From NCBI GenBank assembly GCA_937136445.1, contig CAKZOQ010000339.1, forward strand, positions 1 through 5,417: 5,417 nt of DNA. The letters run 5' to 3'. The notes under the pieces were generated by a model that was not told where the DNA came from, ran no database searches, and worked only from the letters and a program-made list of their open reading frames with translations. Origin of the DNA: an uncultured Gemmatimonadota bacterium. Its GTDB lineage: Bacteria; Gemmatimonadota; Gemmatimonadetes; Longimicrobiales; Gaopeijiaceae. Shown piece after piece: positions 5,039 to 5,417 of the stretch; positions within the stretch are counted from its first letter, which is position 1, and every line of letters begins with the position of its first letter. Made by a program: the position numbers and the translations under genes.

Positions 5039-5417
5039 CCATCCTCGCCACGATCATCGTCCTGGGCGTGCTCATCTTCGTGCACGAGCTGGGGCACTTC
5101 GCCGCTGCCAAGGCCGTGGGGGTCGAGGTCCAGCGATTCTCCATCGGTCTGGGGCCCAAGGTCCTGGGGTTCGAGCACGGGGAGACCGAGTACGTGCTCA
5201 GCGCCATCCCCCTGGGCGGCTACGTGAAGATGGGCGGGATGGACGACGAGATGATGGAGGCCATCGAGGGGGGCGCCCCCGACGAGCCCCGAGAGCCCAG
5301 CGACCGCGATTTCGACGCCAAGCCCATCTGGGCGCGCACCTTGGTGATCTCCGCGGGCGTCATCATGAACATGCTCTTCGCCTTCGCCACCTACGCCTTC
5401 GTGGCGGCGTACTGGGG
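5035..5417 (+). CDS. rseP: RseP-type site-2 intramembrane zinc metalloprotease, N-terminal part (3' end outside window)
   Basis: The visible 127 residues are the N-terminus of an M50-family site-2 protease. The first membrane helix (about 3-24) contains the zinc-binding HELGH at 17-21, with catalytic E18. The SIGLGPKVLG segment (36-45) and the membrane-reentrant IPLGGYVKMGG (58-68) follow. An acidic linker (about 69-94) leads to FDAKPIWARTLVISAG (93-108) and the second hydrophobic helix (about 103-126). The expected PDZ domain(s) and the C-terminal metal-binding helix lie beyond the window. In E. coli the homologue releases sigma-E by cutting RseA after DegS; in Bacillus it cleaves RsiW and signal-peptide remnants. 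Which substrate applies here cannot be told. The ATG overlaps the dxr stop as ATGA and has a nearby AAAGGGA. The position after dxr is standard for this cluster. The end is truncated by the window, not by a mutation. Confidence 0.95.
   Translation, partial: MTILATIIVLGVLIFVHELGHFAAAKAVGVEVQRFSIGLGPKVLGFEHGETEYVLSAIPLGGYVKMGGMDDEMMEAIEGGAPDEPREPSDRDFDAKPIWARTLVISAGVIMNMLFAFATYAFVAAYW

Overview
The window is a G+C-rich bacterial stretch, roughly two-thirds G+C by eye and strongly GC3-biased. It carries one co-directional, almost gap-free housekeeping operon on the + strand. The order is the 3' tip of rpsB (ribosomal protein S2), tsf (EF-Ts), pyrH (UMP kinase), frr (ribosome recycling factor), uppS (undecaprenyl-PP synthase), cdsA (CDP-diglyceride synthase), dxr (DXP reductoisomerase) and the 5' part of rseP (site-2 protease). 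The order uppS-cdsA-dxr-rseP is the one known from Bacillus and many other phyla, whereas E. coli has dxr before uppS. The short, 197-residue EF-Ts is of the Thermus-like size. The organism is probably a high-GC, non-proteobacterial lineage; Gemmatimonadota is my low-confidence guess, and the sequence alone does not prove it.

Layout. Positions 1-63 are the very acidic C-terminal tail of S2. Positions 64-244 are the largest noncoding segment. It is dense with dyad symmetry and holds a textbook intrinsic terminator (134-183), an upstream hairpin, a possible competing antiterminator pairing, and a GC-rich hairpin in the tsf leader. Then come tsf (245-838), a 19-nt gap, pyrH (858-1583), a 99-nt gap, frr (1683-2231) with a strong Shine-Dalgarno sequence, and a 19-nt pyrimidine-rich gap. 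uppS (2251-2997), cdsA (2994-3878), dxr (3875-5038) and rseP (5035 to beyond the end) are joined by three successive 4-nt start/stop overlaps (GTGA, GTGA, ATGA).

How the genes work together. The first half serves translation (S2, EF-Ts, RRF) plus UMP phosphorylation for pyrimidine nucleotides. The second half serves envelope lipids. Dxr commits carbon to the MEP isoprenoid pathway, UppS uses the resulting isoprenyl diphosphates to make the lipid carrier for peptidoglycan, CdsA makes CDP-diacylglycerol for phospholipids, and RseP is an intramembrane protease usually tied to envelope-stress signalling.

I see no mobile element, CRISPR array, RNA gene, toxin-antitoxin pair or novel system. All coding regions are conserved families with intact motifs. 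The most interesting material is regulatory: the attenuator-like architecture between rpsB and tsf, the uneven ribosome-binding signals along the operon, and a G9 tract inside uppS.
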